Of a stretch of DNA of 6,252 nt, positions 5,373 through 6,252 are shown one piece after another; position 1 is the stretch's first letter; every line of letters begins with the position of its first letter. The stretch covers positions 1 through 6,252 of the forward strand of contig CAJPUA010000060.1 of assembly GCA_905373705.1 (NCBI GenBank), given 5' to 3'. The DNA comes from an uncultured Schwartzia sp. (lineage in GTDB: Bacteria > Bacillota > Negativicutes > Selenomonadales > Selenomonadaceae). The notes under the pieces were generated by a model. That model did no database searches and was not told the origin of the DNA. It saw only the letters and a program-made list of their open reading frames with translations. The position numbers and the translations under genes were made by a program.

Positions 5373-5930
5373 TCCTTCATCGAGCGGCGTCATCGGCTGC
5401 GGCGCAACGCCCTGCGGCGGCGATGGTTCTACCGGCGCTTGGTTCAGCGCCGCCTTCGCCTGCTGCAAAGTATCCAGCCCCTGCTCCAACGTCGTCATAG
5501 AATTACCGAGATGCGCCAGTATATGGTCAAAAACCTGATTCGCGTACTGATTCGCCTGATCGCATCGCTGCTGTGCCGCCTGCATCGTGCGCTCCAGGAT
5601 CTCCTTCTCCTGCGCCTGCGCCTGCGATAAAATCAGCGTCGCCTTCTCCTCCGACTGCTTTACTACGCTGCTCTCATTCACCAGCCGGTTCGCGTATTCT
5701 TTCGCCTGCTCGACAATGCGCTGCGCCTCGTCCCGCGCGTCGGAAAGGATCGTGTCCTTTTCCTGCATGACCTGCTCCGCCCGCTGCAGCTCCAGCGGCA
5801 GTTCATTGCGCAGTTCATCAACGAGCCGGATAAGCTCCGGTTCCTCGATCAGGCATTTGTTCGTAAAAATAACATGACTGCCGTCTACGACAAGATTTTC
5901 AATGTCATCTAAAATGTTGCTTACCGCCAT
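5364..5930 (-). CDS. Coiled-coil protein, often annotated 'ATPase' or V-type ATPase subunit H-like; function unknown
   Basis: A 188-residue soluble protein with no signal peptide or membrane segment. Residues 1-30 form a short N-terminal block (SNILDDIENLVVDG, then FTNKCLIEEPEL). Residues about 32-160 are charged, rich in Glu, Gln and Ala, and look like one long helical coiled coil (LVDELRNELPLELQRAEQV, then ARDEAQRIVEQAKEYANRLV). Residues about 165-181 form a proline-rich tail. Proteins of this shape are common directly after coaD in Firmicutes and are labelled ATPase or V-ATPase subunit H-like because of the coiled coil. I see no Walker motif, so the label should not be read as enzymatic. 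The heptad pattern also recalls DivIVA-like or F-type subunit b-like scaffolds, but I would not assign either. The start at 5930 is the only reasonable ATG, yet the sequence before it lacks a clear Shine-Dalgarno, having only a GCGGG-like stretch. Real gene: confident. Function: unknown. Confidence 0.85.
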   Translation of the reverse strand: MAVSNILDDIENLVVDGSHVIFTNKCLIEEPELIRLVDELRNELPLELQRAEQVMQEKDTILSDARDEAQRIVEQAKEYANRLVNESSVVKQSEEKATLILSQAQAQEKEILERTMQAAQQRCDQANQYANQVFDHILAHLGNSMTTLEQGLDTLQQAKAALNQAPVEPSPPQGVAPQPMTPLDEGEA

Positions 5931-5974
5931 CTGTAACCAGCCCGCTTTCTATGTCGCTTTTCCACTCATAAGCC

Positions 5975-6252
5975 TCAGCCGCGCCGCTCGTCCCGCGCTC
6001 CTTCCGCCGCTACTTTCCGACGGATCGCTTCCTCAACGCAGGGCGGCACCAGCCCATGGACATTACCCTTGAAGAGCGCCAGCTCCCGGATGCCCGAAGA
6101 GCTGACGAAATAATACTCCTGGCTCGTCAGGATAAAAATCGTCTCTATATTTTTATCGAGATGCTTGAGCGTCTGCGCCTCCTGCATCTCGTACTCAAAA
6201 TCCGTCACCGAGCGCAGCCCGCGCACCACCACGCGCGCGTTCTCTCGCTTCA
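5975..6252 (-). CDS. coaD: Phosphopantetheine adenylyltransferase, C-terminal part (5' end outside window)
   Basis: CoaD transfers AMP from ATP to 4'-phosphopantetheine, the penultimate step of coenzyme A synthesis in the cytoplasm. The visible 92 codons are open to the right edge and correspond to the C-terminal half of a protein of about 160 residues. They begin K-R-E-N-A-R and continue into VVVRGLRSVTDFEYE, the family's conserved nucleotide-binding segment (usually VRGLRAVSDFEYE). Further on are IETIFILTSQEYYFVSSSGIREL, shown here only as a landmark whose core SSS-x-(V/I)-(R/K) is typical of CoaD, and GLVPP near the end. The N-terminal HxGH nucleotidyltransferase motif lies outside the window. 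The tail after the VEEAIRRK segment is basic and acidic and poorly conserved. An internal GTG at 6232 is not the true start, because the frame continues upstream with family-like sequence. The coiled-coil gene follows 44 bp downstream, so the two are probably co-transcribed. Confidence 0.95.
   Translation of the reverse strand, partial: KRENARVVVRGLRSVTDFEYEMQEAQTLKHLDKNIETIFILTSQEYYFVSSSGIRELALFKGNVHGLVPPCVEEAIRRKVAAEGARDERRG

Noticed and set aside
5153..5380. 75-codon minus-strand frame crossing the gap before larB
   Set aside because: It overlaps the ends of two well-supported genes in another frame, has no recognisable family and no ribosome site. Most likely a chance open frame.
5364..5930. 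Real V-type ATPase subunit
   Set aside because: No other V-ATPase genes are nearby and the resemblance rests on coiled-coil composition only.

Overview
All genes in this window lie on the minus strand, so it reads biologically from right to left. It looks like ordinary chromosome of a GC-rich member of the Firmicutes (Bacillota). The Negativicutes are a reasonable guess, from the combination of coaD followed by a coiled-coil 'V-ATPase subunit H-like' gene and the DUF177-rpmF-plsX block. That placement is inference from gene order and protein character, not from a search. I see no mobile element, CRISPR array, tRNA or rRNA.

From right to left the layout is: (1) the 3' part of coaD (coenzyme A synthesis), cut by the window edge; (2) a 188-residue coiled-coil protein of unknown function; (3) a 180-bp gap; (4) a tight larB-larC-larE operon for the nickel-pincer nucleotide (NPN) cofactor of LarA-type lactate racemases and other 2-hydroxyacid racemases/epimerases; (5) a YitT-family membrane protein 66 bp behind larE; (6) an intergenic consensus sigma-70 promoter (TTGACA-17-TATAAT); (7) DUF177/YceD and rpmF (ribosomal protein L32); (8) an intrinsic terminator with a second promoter directly behind it; (9) the 5' part of plsX (phospholipid synthesis), cut by the left edge.

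LarB, LarC and LarE together form the NPN pathway: LarB carboxylates and hydrolyses nicotinic acid adenine dinucleotide, LarE adds two sulfurs, and LarC inserts nickel using CTP. No larA or nickel transporter is visible, so the enzyme that uses the cofactor must be elsewhere. LarC is one continuous frame, unlike the frameshifted larC1/larC2 of Lactobacillus plantarum. LarE stops about 40-50 residues short of the usual family length, and this is the main anomaly in the window.

The most informative regulatory DNA is the rpmF-plsX gap. There a terminator, a promoter, three CCGGT elements at roughly helical spacing, and a roughly 100-nt leader are packed into 178 bp. No clearly new multi-gene system is present. 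No gene-free stretch exceeds 300 bp; the largest gaps are 567-744 and 5184-5363.
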